Source of the DNA: Caulobacter sp. UNC279MFTsu5.1
GTDB taxonomy: Bacteria; Pseudomonadota; Alphaproteobacteria; Caulobacterales; Caulobacteraceae
DNA length: 64,000 nucleotides
Assembly (NCBI RefSeq): GCF_900114015.1
Contig: NZ_FORN01000010.1
Coordinates: 1 to 64,000, forward strand
Reading direction: 5' to 3'
The stretch's first letter is position 1. Every line of letters begins with the position of its first letter. A program made the translations under genes and the position numbers. The notes under the pieces are model-generated. The model saw only the letters and a list, made by a program, of their open reading frames with translations. It was not told the DNA's origin and searched no databases. Positions 8,149-17,159 of the stretch are shown here, piece by piece.

Positions 8149-10224
8149 ATGCGCCCCGAGATTCTCTTTCCGCTGTTCACGCCGGTCTCCACGCTGAAGG
8201 GCGTGGGGCCGCGCGTCGCGCCGCTGGTCGAGCGCCTGGCGGGGCCGATCGTCCGCGACGTGCTGTTCACCCTGCCCCAGGGCCTGATCCGCCGGACGGC
8301 CACCACCAGCGACCGCGCCGTCGACGGCCAGGTCCAGACCTTCCTGGTCGTCATCGACGCCCACCTGCCGCCGCAGCGGCCCGGCCAGCCCTGGCGGATC
8401 CGCGCCTGGGACGAGCACGGCTTCGTCACCCTGACCTGGTTCAAGGGCCATGGCCCGCACTTGGAGCGCCAGCATCCGGTCGGCGCCCGGCGCGCCGTCA
8501 GCGGCAAGGTCGAGCGGTTCGGCAACGAGATCCAGGTGGCTCACCCCGACTACCTGCTCGAGGCCGAGCGGATCGCCGACATCCCGCCGATTGAGCCGGT
8601 CTACGCCGCCACCGCCGGCCTGCCCTCGCGCACCTTCCGCAAGTTCGCCCACGAGGCCCTGGAGCGCGCCGCCGCACTGCCCGAGTGGCAGGATCCGGCC
8701 TGGCTGGCCAAGAGCGGCTTTCCGGCCTGGCGCGAGGCCCTGGCCCTGGCCCACGGCCCACAGGCCGAGATCGACCTGTCGCCGATGTCGGTCGCCCGCC
8801 GCCGCCTGGCCTATGACGAACTGCTGGCCCATCAGCTGGCCCTGGCCCAGCGCAAGGCCGGCAAGCGCTCGCGTCCGGCCCCGCGCATCCAGGCCGGCCC
8901 GCTGTCGGACGCCGTCGAAAAGGCCCTGCCCTTCAGGCTGACCGGGGCCCAGATCCGCGCCCTGTCGGAGGTGCGCGGCGACATGGCCAGCGGCGAGCGC
9001 ATGGGCCGGCTGCTGCAAGGCGACGTCGGTTCGGGCAAGACGGTGGTGGCCATGCTGGCCATGGCCGACGCGGCCTCCTGCGGCCTGCAGTCGGCCCTGA
9101 TGGCCCCGACCGAGATCCTGGCCCGCCAGCACTACGAGACCCTGGCCCCGCCGCTGGAGGCGCAAGGGTTGGCGGTGATCCTGCTGACCGGCCGCGACAA
9201 GGGCGCGGCCCGGGCCTCGAAACTGGCCAAGCTGGCCGACGGCTCGGCCGCCGTGGCGGTGGGCACCCACGCCCTGTTCCAGGACGACGTGGCGTTCAAG
9301 GCCCTGGGCCTGACCATCATCGACGAGCAACACCGCTTCGGGGTCAATGAGAGGAAGCGCCTGCAGGACAAGGGGGCGGGCGCGCACCTGGTCGCCATGT
9401 CGGCCACCCCGATCCCGCGCACCCTGGAGCTGACGGTGTTCGGCGACCTGGACGTCTCGCGCATCGATGAAAAGCCGCCGGGCCGCACGCCGGTCGCCAC
9501 CCGCGCCGCGCCGACCCCGCGCATCCCCGAGATCATCGAACGGCTGAAGGCCGCCGCCCAGGCCGGGGCCCAGGCCTTCTGGATCTGCCCGCTGGTCTCG
9601 GAGTCCGAGAAGATCGACCTGCGCGACGCCGAGATGCGCGCCGCCTCGCTGCGCCAGGCCATCGGCCCCCGTGTCGGCCTGGTCCACGGCCAGATGGCGG
9701 CGGCCGAGAAGGACGCGGTGATGCAGGCCTTCGTCGACGGCGAGGTCAGCGTGCTGGTGGCCACCACCGTGGTCGAGGTCGGGGTCAACGTGCCCAACGC
9801 CAGCATCATGGTCATCGAGCACGCCGACCGTTTCGGCCTGGCCCAGCTTCACCAGCTGCGCGGGCGCGTGGGGCGCGGGGCGCGCGAGAGTTCGTGCGTG
9901 CTGCTCTACGACCCGCCGCTGTCGGAGACCGCCCAGCAACGGCTGGACATCCTGCGCCGCAGCGACGACGGCTTTGAGATCGCCGAGAAGGACCTGGAAC
10001 TGCGCGGCGGCGGCGATCCGCTGGGCCTCAAGCAGAGCGGCTTCCCGGCCTACAGGCTGGCAGACCCCGTCGCCCACCGCGACCTGATCGCCGTGGCCGC
10101 CGACGACGCCCGCCTGATCCTGGCCCGCGACCCCGAGCTGGCCTCGCCCCGCGGCCAGGCGGTGCGGGTGCTGCAGGAACTGTTCGACTGGAAGGCCGCC
10201 TCGCCGCTGAATGATGCGGGGTGA
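8149..10224 (+). CDS. recG: ATP-dependent DNA helicase RecG
   Basis: 691 aa, the normal RecG length. Acts in the cytoplasm to remodel stalled replication forks and Holliday junctions. An N-terminal wedge/OB domain begins with LKGVGPRVAPLVERLAG. The superfamily 2 motor domains contain Walker A GDVGSGKT (about 291-298), motif II DEQH (about 392-395), motif III MSATPIPRTLELT, and motif VI within HQLRGRVGRGARESSCVLLY. The C-terminal TRG-region pattern DGFEIAEKDLELRGGGDPLG is also intact. The ATG at 8149 gives the usual RPEILFPLFTPVSTL start. It is convergent with the DUF3089 gene, with only 17 bp between stops. Confidence 0.97.
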   Translation: MRPEILFPLFTPVSTLKGVGPRVAPLVERLAGPIVRDVLFTLPQGLIRRTATTSDRAVDGQVQTFLVVIDAHLPPQRPGQPWRIRAWDEHGFVTLTWFKGHGPHLERQHPVGARRAVSGKVERFGNEIQVAHPDYLLEAERIADIPPIEPVYAATAGLPSRTFRKFAHEALERAAALPEWQDPAWLAKSGFPAWREALALAHGPQAEIDLSPMSVARRRLAYDELLAHQLALAQRKAGKRSRPAPRIQAGPLSDAVEKALPFRLTGAQIRALSEVRGDMASGERMGRLLQGDVGSGKTVVAMLAMADAASCGLQSALMAPTEILARQHYETLAPPLEAQGLAVILLTGRDKGAARASKLAKLADGSAAVAVGTHALFQDDVAFKALGLTIIDEQHRFGVNERKRLQDKGAGAHLVAMSATPIPRTLELTVFGDLDVSRIDEKPPGRTPVATRAAPTPRIPEIIERLKAAAQAGAQAFWICPLVSESEKIDLRDAEMRAASLRQAIGPRVGLVHGQMAAAEKDAVMQAFVDGEVSVLVATTVVEVGVNVPNASIMVIEHADRFGLAQLHQLRGRVGRGARESSCVLLYDPPLSETAQQRLDILRRSDDGFEIAEKDLELRGGGDPLGLKQSGFPAYRLADPVAHRDLIAVAADDARLILARDPELASPRGQAVRVLQELFDWKAASPLNDAG

Positions 10225-10241
10225 GCGGATCTGGGAAATGA

Positions 10242-11378
10242 CTAGTTGGGAACGGCCGGAGCCGCAGCCCCCCGCTTTTTCAGCGCCGCCACCCGCGCCA
10301 GAGCGTCGGCCTCGATGTCCGCCCAGAACAGGTTGAAGCCGTCGACCTTGCGCCGGTCCGTCCACGAGCCGCTGTCGCGCAGCGAGGTCGATTTCGGGCG
10401 GCCGGTGTGCAGCAGGCCGTTCTCGCACTGGGCCCAGACCTGGCGCTTGAGCAGGGCCGGCCGGGATCCCCATTCCAGACCGGTGGCGTTGACCGCGCCG
10501 AGGTTCAGCCTGGCCGGGGCGCGGATCTCGTTGCGCGCGCCCAGCAGGGGGTTGACGCAGAGCGGCGGGCGGCCGTCCAGGGTGACCAGTTCGCCGCCGG
10601 CGTTCCAGACCAGCGACCGATTGGTCAGCTCCTGGACCTGCTGGAAATCGCCGTCCGTCAGCGAGGCCCAGGCGACCAGGCAGCCGGCCTGGTCCCGCGC
10701 CCCGCAGGCCGGCACGGGCGCGCCGGGGCCGAACTCGTCGGCCGGGACCACGGTCTCGATCAGATAGACGGCGGCCAGGCGGTCGCGCAGCCCCACGTTC
10801 GGCGCGATCTCCTCGTTCAGCAGCCGCTCGGCCAGGATGCCGCCCTGCTCCACCCCGACCAGCACGATCGGCCGCCCGCCGTTGTCGTGCCTGAGATAGT
10901 GGCGGAAGGCGTCGCGCACGTCGTCATAGGCGAAGCGCCGGGCGTCGCGAGCGTCGTCGCGCAGGGTCAGGAAGGTGTAGAGGCTGGCCTGGCGATAGTG
11001 CGGGGCGAAGATCCGCCCGACCCGCGCGAACGGCGCGGCGTAGTTGGGCAGCATCACCCGCGCCAGGTCGCGCGCCGCCTTGGGCTGATCGAACGGCGCG
11101 TTCCAGTCGCGGCCGCCGTCGTAGCTGGTGGGATGGACGAAGAACACGTCGGCCGATCCCCGGCTCGCCGCGCCGTGCTGGGGCAGCAGGGCCCAGGCCT
11201 CGGGCTTGGCGTAGTCGGGGGCCGGCGGCGGCTCGTAGGTCTGGAACGGCACCTTGGGATCCAGCGTGGTGCGCAGGATGTCGTAGCGCCAGTAGAACGC
11301 CGCCGACAGGACCAGCGCCAGCAGCAGCACCGCCCCCGCGAAGATCCAGCGCCTGAAACCCTTGAACCGCTCGCCCAT
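10242..11378 (-). CDS. DUF3089 alpha/beta-hydrolase-like protein lacking the serine nucleophile
   Basis: 378 aa with one N-terminal transmembrane anchor (about residues 12-30), the rest probably periplasmic. It follows the DUF3089 pattern: DVFFVHPTSYDG near the start, FAPHYRQAS, DVRDAFRHYL, then the nucleophile-elbow strand. In typical members that elbow reads GHSQG. Here residues 175-179 are GVEQG, with Val for His and Glu for the catalytic Ser. The late segment LHTGRPKSTSLRDSGSW matches the family C-terminus, so the gene is otherwise complete. It may therefore be a non-catalytic binding protein or use a different residue. Monocistronic; the gap upstream (11379-11487) shows no strong signal. 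Confidence 0.82.
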   Translation of the reverse strand: MGERFKGFRRWIFAGAVLLLALVLSAAFYWRYDILRTTLDPKVPFQTYEPPPAPDYAKPEAWALLPQHGAASRGSADVFFVHPTSYDGGRDWNAPFDQPKAARDLARVMLPNYAAPFARVGRIFAPHYRQASLYTFLTLRDDARDARRFAYDDVRDAFRHYLRHDNGGRPIVLVGVEQGGILAERLLNEEIAPNVGLRDRLAAVYLIETVVPADEFGPGAPVPACGARDQAGCLVAWASLTDGDFQQVQELTNRSLVWNAGGELVTLDGRPPLCVNPLLGARNEIRAPARLNLGAVNATGLEWGSRPALLKRQVWAQCENGLLHTGRPKSTSLRDSGSWTDRRKVDGFNLFWADIEADALARVAALKKRGAAAPAVPN

Positions 11379-11487
11379 GGGCCCTGGTTACACGAAGCCG
11401 CGGCCGGGCGCGAGACGGCGCGCTAGGCCTTGCGCCCGTTCCTGTCCGACGATCGCCGCCGAGAGGACCGACGGGGGATCTACATCC

Positions 11488-12489
11488 TCACCGATACGGA
11501 TCGTCGGTGTTCAGGAACCCCGCCACATAGTCCTCGACGCCGTCCTCCAGCGAGGTCATCGGGGCGTTGTAGCCGGCGGCGCGCAGGCGGCTCATGTCGG
11601 CCTGGGTGAAGTACTGGTACTTGCCGCGCAGCACCTCGGGCATGTCGAAATAGTCGATGTCGGGCTCGCGGCCCACGGCGCGGAAGGTGGCCTCGGCCAG
11701 GGCCCTGAACGAGCGGGCCTTGCCCGAGCCCAGATTGTAGACGCCGTTGACGTGCGGGCTCTTGGCCAGCCAGGCGACCACGTCGGCCACGTCGCGCACA
11801 TAGACGAAGTCGCGCAGCTGGCCGCCGTCCTCGTAGTCGGGGTGGTGCGACTTGAACAGCCGCACGCCCTCGCCGGCCGCCACCTTGGGCCAGATCTGGC
11901 AGACCACCGACTTCATACCGCCCTTGTGCTCCTCGTTGGGGCCATAGACGTTGAAGAACTTCAGCCCCACCCACTGAGTCGGGGCGTGCCCGCGGGCGGC
12001 CTCGCGGACGGCGTAGATGTCGAACAGCGCCTTGGACCAGCCATAGGCGTTCAGCGGCCGCAGGGCCTTGAGGCTTTCCAGATCGTCCTTGCCGTCGAAA
12101 CCTTGCAGGCCGTCGCCGTAAGTGGCCGCGGAAGAAGCATAAATCAGCCGGCGTTGATGTTCCGCGCACCACCGCCACAGGTCGCGCGACAGCACGAAGT
12201 TTGACTGCACGATCAGGTCGGCGTCCGGCTCGGTGGTCGACGAGATCGCCCCCATGTGGATCACCAGCTCGACCTCGTCGCCGCGCCGGGCCAGCCAGCC
12301 GAACAGGTCCTCGGGCGCCACGAAGTCGGCGATCGCCGACTTGGCCAGGTTCTTCCACTTGTTCTGCGCCGCCTCGCCCAGCCAGTCGCAGACCACCACG
12401 TCGAGGCTCTCGTCCTCGCACAGCCTGGCCACGATGTTCGAGCCGATGAACCCGGCGCCGCCGGTGACGAGGATGACGCGTCTGGACAT
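11488..12489 (-). CDS. hldD: ADP-L-glycero-D-manno-heptose 6-epimerase
   Basis: 333 aa short-chain dehydrogenase/epimerase that makes ADP-L-glycero-beta-D-manno-heptose, the heptose donor for lipopolysaccharide core. N-terminal NADP-binding VTGGAGFIGSNI, active-site YGWSK (YxxxK), SSAATYG serine strand, and HldD-type motifs FFNVYGPNEEHKGGM, QLRDFVYVRDV and NLGSGKARSF. The ATG at 12489 gives the MSRRVILVTGG start; the longer frame upstream lacks conservation. Other heptose genes are not adjacent. The family also contains UDP-hexose epimerases, but WADIRGKYQ-type C-terminal residues here (LRGKYQYFTQADMSRLR) favour HldD. Confidence 0.92.
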   Translation of the reverse strand: MSRRVILVTGGAGFIGSNIVARLCEDESLDVVVCDWLGEAAQNKWKNLAKSAIADFVAPEDLFGWLARRGDEVELVIHMGAISSTTEPDADLIVQSNFVLSRDLWRWCAEHQRRLIYASSAATYGDGLQGFDGKDDLESLKALRPLNAYGWSKALFDIYAVREAARGHAPTQWVGLKFFNVYGPNEEHKGGMKSVVCQIWPKVAAGEGVRLFKSHHPDYEDGGQLRDFVYVRDVADVVAWLAKSPHVNGVYNLGSGKARSFRALAEATFRAVGREPDIDYFDMPEVLRGKYQYFTQADMSRLRAAGYNAPMTSLEDGVEDYVAGFLNTDDPYR

Positions 12490-12656
12490 GAAGGCGTTAT
12501 GGCACAGGGGGCGGCGGGGGCAAGATGATCCGCTCGAGGCCTGTCGCGGCCCCGAGCGAGACCGGCGTTTCTCGCGCCGCCGGATCGTCGTCCCCATTTA
12601 CAGGTCGGTTCCGAGAGTTCTTACTTTCGTCAATCAAGTTAGGGATGGGACCGTCG

Positions 12657-13892
12657 ATGACCGATATCCTGCCTGCGACCTGGCCGGCCACCGCCCGCGA
12701 CCCCGAGCTGCGTCGCGCCCCGGCCGCCTTCCGCGCCGCCCTCCGCGTCGCCGTGGAGAACTGGGCGGCCGGCGACCTGACCTTCGTCCTGCCCTCGGGC
12801 AAGCCGCTGCGCATCGTCGGCAAGACGCCGGGGCCGGACGCGGTGATCCGCATCCACGACTACCGGTTCATCCGCCGGGCCCTGGCCGCCGGCGACATCG
12901 GCTTCGCCGAAGGCTACATGGCCGGCGAGTGGGACACGCCCGACCTGTCGGCGGTGCTGGAGGCCTTCTCACTGAACTTCGACCGGCTGACCGCCCTGGT
13001 CCGCGGCAACCCGCTGATGCAGGCGATCAACAGCCTCTACCACCTGTTCCATCGCAACGACCGCGCCGGCTCCCGGCGGAACATTCACGCCCATTACGAT
13101 CTGGGCAACGCCTTCTATTCCCGCTGGCTCGACCCCAGCATGACCTATTCCTCGGCCCTGTACGAAACCCCGGGCCAGCCGCTGGACCAGGCCCAGCACG
13201 CCAAGTACGCGGCCCTGGCCCGGTCGATCGACCTCAAGCCCGGCCAGCACGTGCTGGAGATCGGCTGCGGCTGGGGCGGCTTCGCCGAGTTCGCGGCCAA
13301 GGAGGTCGGCGCCAGGGTGACCGGCGTCACCATCTCCCAGGCCCAGCACGACTTCGCCAAGCGCCGTCTGTTCGACCAGGGCCTGGCCGAGAAGGCGCAG
13401 ATCCGGCTGATCGACTACCGCGACGTCCAGGGCCAATTCGACAGCGTCGCCTCGATCGAGATGTTCGAGGCGGTCGGCGAGGAATACTGGCCCACCTATT
13501 TCGGCAAGATCCGCGAGGTGCTGTCGCCCGGCGGCCGGGCCGGCCTGCAGATCATCACCATCCGCGACGAGCTGTTCGCCCGCTATCGCTGCCACACCGA
13601 CTTCATCCAGCGCTACGTCTTCCCGGGCGGCATGCTGCCCAGCGAGGCCCGCCTGAAGCAGGAGACGGCCGCCGCCGGCCTGGCCTGGACCGGCGTCCAG
13701 CGCTTCGGCCAGAACTACGCCGACACCCTGGCCGAGTGGGCCGCGCGGTTCGAGGCCGCCTGGGGCGACATCAAGGGCCTGGGCTTCGACGAGCGGTTCC
13801 GCCGGCTGTGGCGGTTCTATCTCAGCTATTGCGAAGCCGGCTTCCGCACCGAACGCACCAACGTGATCCAGCTGGGCCTTTCCCGGGTTTAA
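12657..13892 (+). CDS. cfa: Cyclopropane-fatty-acyl-phospholipid synthase family methyltransferase
   Basis: 411 aa SAM-dependent enzyme that adds methylene across cis double bonds of membrane phospholipid acyl chains. An N-terminal lipid-binding domain (about 1-150) contains YRFIRRALAAGDIGFAEGYMAGEW, split by IHDY, and is followed by HYDLGNAFYSRWLDPSMTYSS. SAM motif I is VLEIGCGWGGF starting near residue 199. The bicarbonate/active-site region contains SIEMFEAVGEEYW, and the C-terminal part has HTDFIQRYVFPGGMLPS and YLSYCEAGF. The start at 12657 fits the family; an in-frame ATG at 12645 is possible. Divergent from hldD across a 167-bp gap. Some family members make cyclopropane, others act on sterols or tuberculostearate; the bacterial CFA role is the default. 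Confidence 0.93.
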   Translation: MTDILPATWPATARDPELRRAPAAFRAALRVAVENWAAGDLTFVLPSGKPLRIVGKTPGPDAVIRIHDYRFIRRALAAGDIGFAEGYMAGEWDTPDLSAVLEAFSLNFDRLTALVRGNPLMQAINSLYHLFHRNDRAGSRRNIHAHYDLGNAFYSRWLDPSMTYSSALYETPGQPLDQAQHAKYAALARSIDLKPGQHVLEIGCGWGGFAEFAAKEVGARVTGVTISQAQHDFAKRRLFDQGLAEKAQIRLIDYRDVQGQFDSVASIEMFEAVGEEYWPTYFGKIREVLSPGGRAGLQIITIRDELFARYRCHTDFIQRYVFPGGMLPSEARLKQETAAAGLAWTGVQRFGQNYADTLAEWAARFEAAWGDIKGLGFDERFRRLWRFYLSYCEAGFRTERTNVIQLGLSRV

Positions 13893-13975
13893 GGACGGTC
13901 AAGGCCTAGCAAACCAGGCCCTGCATCCCGACCTTCGGTGTGCGTACATTCCGCGAGCGCGTCCGAGGTCGGCCG

Positions 13976-14257
13976 ATGAACCTCTACACCCTGGTCCTGG
14001 ACTTCCACGGCGGCACCTACATCACCCAGTTCGACGCCGCGAGCGCGACCGACGCGGTCGCCGCCTGGTGCAAGGAGCTGGAGGACGAACAGCTGCTGGG
14101 CGACGCCTCGTTCCCCGTGGCCGAGGGCATCATGGTCGACGCCATCGAGAACCACCTGGTCGAGGTGGAGGGCCTGCACGGCGCCTGGTGCGCGGCCGCC
14201 TCCGTGAACGGCGCCCTGGCGCTGCTGAACGTGATCATCACCCAGCGGATCGATTGA
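13976..14257 (+). CDS. Conserved-looking small hypothetical protein
   Basis: 93 aa, acidic, no signal peptide. It begins MNLYTLVLDFHGGTYITQF and has a helix (about 22-38) containing VAAWCKELEDEQLL; two Cys are present near residues 31 and 74. The beta-strand/helix alternation suggests a small alpha/beta domain, but I recognise no family. The ATG at 13976 has an AGG ten bases upstream, and codon use matches the neighbours, which supports translation. It lies between cfa and cysK in the same direction, with an inverted repeat CAAGGCC/GGCCTTG near 14276-14304 after its stop. Confidence 0.65.
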   Translation: MNLYTLVLDFHGGTYITQFDAASATDAVAAWCKELEDEQLLGDASFPVAEGIMVDAIENHLVEVEGLHGAWCAAASVNGALALLNVIITQRID

Positions 14258-14361
14258 ACCTGTGCTGAAACCGCCAAGGCCGCCTTCAGGAAAACTGGCC
14301 TTGCCTGAGGGCCGCGCATCACGATCTACCATGCCACCTCCCGACCGGCCGGACTGAAGAG

Positions 14362-15360
14362 ATGACCGTAAAGACCAGCGTCCTGGACGCTATCGGCGAC
14401 ACGCCGCTGATCCGCCTCAACCGCGCCAGCGACGCCACCGGCTGCGAGATCCTGGGCAAGGCCGAATTCATGAATCCCGGCCAGTCGGTCAAGGACCGCG
14501 CGGCCCTGGGCATCATCCGCGACGCCGAGGCCAAAGGCCTGCTGCGGCCGGGCGGGCGCATCGTCGAGGGCACGGCCGGCAACACCGGCATCGGCCTGGC
14601 CATGGTCGCTTCGGCCCTGGGCTACAGGACCACCATCGTCATCCCGCGCACCCAGAGCCAGGAGAAGAAGGACGCCATCCGCCTGCTGGGCGCCGAGCTG
14701 GTCGAGGTGGACGCCGTCCCCTACTCCAACCCCGACAACTATGTCCGCTATTCCGGCCGCCTGGCCGAGGAACTGGCCAGGACCGAGCCGAACGGGGCGA
14801 TCTGGGCCAACCAGTTCGACAATGTCGCCAACCGCCAGGCCCACTTCGAGACCACCGGCCCGGAGATCTTCGAGCAGACCGACGGCAAGGTCGACGGCTT
14901 CATCTGCGCTATCGGCTCGGGCGGCACCCTGGCCGGCGTCGCCGCCGCCCTGCGGGCCCGCAAACCGTCGGTGAAGATCGGCCTGGCCGACCCGCACGGC
15001 GCGGCGCTGTACAGCTGGTACGCCGACGGCGAGCTGAAGTCGGAGGGAACCTCGATCAGCGAGGGCATCGGCCAGGGCCGGATCACCGCCAATCTCGAAG
15101 GCCTGGCGATCGACCACCCGTTCCGGATCAGCGACGAGGAGATGCTGGAGCAGGTCTTCGACCTGGTGCAGCACGAGGGCCTGTGCCTGGGCGGCTCGAC
15201 CGGGATCAACGTCGCCGGCGCGGTGCGCATGGCCAAGGCCATGGGCCCGGGCCACACCATCGTGACCATCCTCTGCGACCACGGCTCGCGCTACCAGAGC
15301 AAACTGTTCAACCCCGCCTTCCTGGCCGAGAAGGGCCTGCCGACCCCGCCCTGGATGTGA
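14362..15360 (+). CDS. cysK: Cysteine synthase (O-acetylserine sulfhydrylase)
   Basis: 332 aa fold-type II PLP enzyme converting O-acetyl-L-serine and sulfide to L-cysteine. The PLP lysine is K44 in NPGQSVKDRAA. The substrate loop TAGNTGIGLA and the glycine-rich phosphate loop GSGGTLAGVAAAL are intact. The middle insertion AVPYSNPDNYVRYSGRLAEEL places it in a CysK-related branch common in alphaproteobacteria and fungi, slightly longer than the E. coli enzyme. The ATG at 14362 fits the conserved start (SVLDAIGDTPLIRLN). Sulfur genes sseA and metC follow within 3 kb, but the gene is not in an obvious operon with them. A cystathionine beta-synthase activity cannot be fully excluded. Confidence 0.92.
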   Translation: MTVKTSVLDAIGDTPLIRLNRASDATGCEILGKAEFMNPGQSVKDRAALGIIRDAEAKGLLRPGGRIVEGTAGNTGIGLAMVASALGYRTTIVIPRTQSQEKKDAIRLLGAELVEVDAVPYSNPDNYVRYSGRLAEELARTEPNGAIWANQFDNVANRQAHFETTGPEIFEQTDGKVDGFICAIGSGGTLAGVAAALRARKPSVKIGLADPHGAALYSWYADGELKSEGTSISEGIGQGRITANLEGLAIDHPFRISDEEMLEQVFDLVQHEGLCLGGSTGINVAGAVRMAKAMGPGHTIVTILCDHGSRYQSKLFNPAFLAEKGLPTPPWM

Positions 15361-15463
15361 GGCCGGACCCGGCATGCGGGCGCCGCGTCCGCCACTGACC
15401 GAAAAGTTGCGGAATTCAACCATCCAGTGCAGGATCCCCCCAAGTCGCACCGGGGAGGGCCTG

Positions 15464-16036
15464 ATGGCTTGGAAGGGTATCGTCGGCAAGAGCTTCACGC
15501 CGGAATCTTTCGAAACCTACTGTGAAGCTCTGACGTGGTCGGCCTGGCGGCCGAAGTTCATCGCCCTACACAACACCGGCGTGCCCTCGCTGGCCCAGAG
15601 GCCGCAAGGCTTCACCCCGACCCACATCGCCAATCTCGAGGCCTATTACCGCGACAATCAGAAATGGAGCGCCGGGCCGCACCTGTTCGTCGACGACAAG
15701 CAGATCTGGGTCTTCACGCCGCTGACGGTGTCGGGCGTCCACTCGCCCAGCTGGAACAGCATCGCCCTGGGCGTCGAGATGCTGGGCGATTACGACAAGG
15801 ATCCCTTCGACAGCGGCCGCGGCGCGGCGGTGCGCGACAACGCCGTGGCCGCCATGGCCAGCCTCTCGGCCGTGCTGGGCCTGGACCCCAACAGCATGAA
15901 GCTGCACCGCGAAGACCCGGCCACGACCCACGCCTGCCCGGGCAAGAACGTCAAGAAGCTGGAGGTCATCCAGCGCGTGCAGGACAAGATCGTTCAGGAG
16001 GCTGGCGAGCACTCCCTGGCCGAGCATCATCCTTAG
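15464..16036 (+). CDS. N-acetylmuramoyl-L-alanine amidase (Amidase_2/PGRP fold)
   Basis: 190 aa peptidoglycan amidase domain with no visible signal peptide. Zinc-binding residues are suggested by FIALHNTG (first His) and HREDPATTHACPGKNV (second His and Cys), the usual Amidase_2 pattern; the middle VHSPSWNSIALGVEMLGDYDKD is also typical. The lack of a signal peptide and small size resemble phage endolysins or amidases carried by prophage remnants and gene-transfer agents, yet no phage gene is nearby. GGGAGGG precedes the ATG at 15464. It is followed by a copy of the 112-bp repeat. Confidence 0.85.
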   Translation: MAWKGIVGKSFTPESFETYCEALTWSAWRPKFIALHNTGVPSLAQRPQGFTPTHIANLEAYYRDNQKWSAGPHLFVDDKQIWVFTPLTVSGVHSPSWNSIALGVEMLGDYDKDPFDSGRGAAVRDNAVAAMASLSAVLGLDPNSMKLHREDPATTHACPGKNVKKLEVIQRVQDKIVQEAGEHSLAEHHP

Positions 16037-16070
16037 GGTTCAGCGCCCCGGGATTTTCAACACCCCAAAC

Positions 16071-16184
16071 GGTTGTCGTCCCGGAAGCCTCGCAGAGGCT
16101 GTCCGGGATCCAAGAGACTGGGTAGAAGCTGTGCGGTCGCCCTGGATCCCGGACAAGCGCCGCGCGCTTTCCGGGATGACAACC
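16071..16184. repeat. 112-bp double-hairpin intergenic repeat, copy 2
   Basis: Same organisation as the elements at 6093-6204 and 29843-29955: terminal GGTTGTCGTCCCGGAAGC and its inverse, and two internal hairpins (AGCCTCgcaGAGGCT in the left half, AGCGC...GCGCT in the right). It lies between the amidase and sseA genes. The flanking gap (16037-16298) otherwise shows no gene. Confidence 0.9.
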
Positions 16185-16298
16185 ATTTGGGCGCGGACCT
16201 GATCAAGCCAGCCCTCACGCAGCCTTGCCCCGTCCCGTCGATCGCGTGATCTTGCCCGCCTTCTCCAAGGGGCGAGTCACGCCCCGAAAGGCTTTGCG

Positions 16299-17150
16299 AT
16301 GACCCACACCGATCCGCTCGTCTCGACCGCCTGGCTGGCCGACCACCTCGACGCGCCCGACGTCCGCATCGTCGATGGCTCCTGGCACATGCCCGCCGCG
16401 AAGCGCGATCCGAAGGCCGAGTACGAGCTGGCCCACATTCCAGGCGCGGTGTTCTTCGACATCGACGACATTGCCGACGAGACCTCCGACCTGCCGCACA
16501 TGCTGCCCTCGCCGATCAAGTTCGCCTCGCGGGTCAAGAAGCTGGGCCTGGGCGACGGCTCGCGGATCGTCGTCTACGACACCAGCGGCATCCTGCCGGC
16601 CGCCCGCGTCTGGTGGGAATTCCGCGCCATGGGCCACGAGGACGTGGTGGTGCTGGACGGCGGCCTGCCCAAGTGGATCGCCGAGGGTCGTCCGGTCGAG
16701 GACCTGGCCGTCACCCCGCAGGAGCGCCACTTCACCCCCCGCTACCAGGCCGACATCGTCCGGTCGCTCGACCAGATGAAGCGCAACCTGGAGACCGGCC
16801 GCGAACAGGTGGTCGACGCCCGCGCCGCCGGCCGCTTCGAGGGCCGCGACCCCGAGCCCCGCGCCGGCCTGCGCGGCGGCCACATCCCCGGCTCGCGCAA
16901 CGTGCCGCTGTCGGCCCTGCTGGCCCCCGACGGGACCCTGCTGCCGGCCGACAGGCTGGCGGCCGTGTTCGAGGCCGCCGGGGTCGATATCGACCGGCCG
17001 ATCGCCACCACCTGCGGCTCGGGGATCACCGCCGCGGTGGTCTCCCTGGCCCTGGCCCGGCTCGGCAAGCCCCGGGCGGCGGTCTATGACGGCTCGTGGA
17101 CGGAATGGGGCGGCCGCGAGGACGTGCCGGTGGCGACGGGGCCGGCCTGA
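16299..17150 (+). CDS. sseA: 3-mercaptopyruvate sulfurtransferase
   Basis: 283 aa with two rhodanese domains. The N-terminal one is inactive (no Cys at the loop); the C-terminal one carries the catalytic Cys239 in CGSGITAAVV. The CGSGxT loop is characteristic of mercaptopyruvate sulfurtransferase rather than thiosulfate sulfurtransferase (CRxGx[RT]). Other signatures are VDGSWHMP, HIPGAVFFDID, GHEDVVVLDGGLPKW and RGGHIPGSRNVP. It transfers sulfane sulfur from 3-mercaptopyruvate to thiols or cyanide in the cytoplasm. GAAAGG lies upstream of the ATG at 16299. Confidence 0.94.
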   Translation: MTHTDPLVSTAWLADHLDAPDVRIVDGSWHMPAAKRDPKAEYELAHIPGAVFFDIDDIADETSDLPHMLPSPIKFASRVKKLGLGDGSRIVVYDTSGILPAARVWWEFRAMGHEDVVVLDGGLPKWIAEGRPVEDLAVTPQERHFTPRYQADIVRSLDQMKRNLETGREQVVDARAAGRFEGRDPEPRAGLRGGHIPGSRNVPLSALLAPDGTLLPADRLAAVFEAAGVDIDRPIATTCGSGITAAVVSLALARLGKPRAAVYDGSWTEWGGREDVPVATGPA

Positions 17151-17159
17151 TCCCTTCAC

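Noticed and set aside
8062..10473. An 803-codon minus-strand open frame
   Set aside because: Antisense to recG, which has every helicase motif; the minus-strand translation has none.
15464..16036. Amidase gene as evidence of a prophage
   Set aside because: No integrase, terminase, capsid, tail or holin gene lies nearby and base composition matches the flanks.
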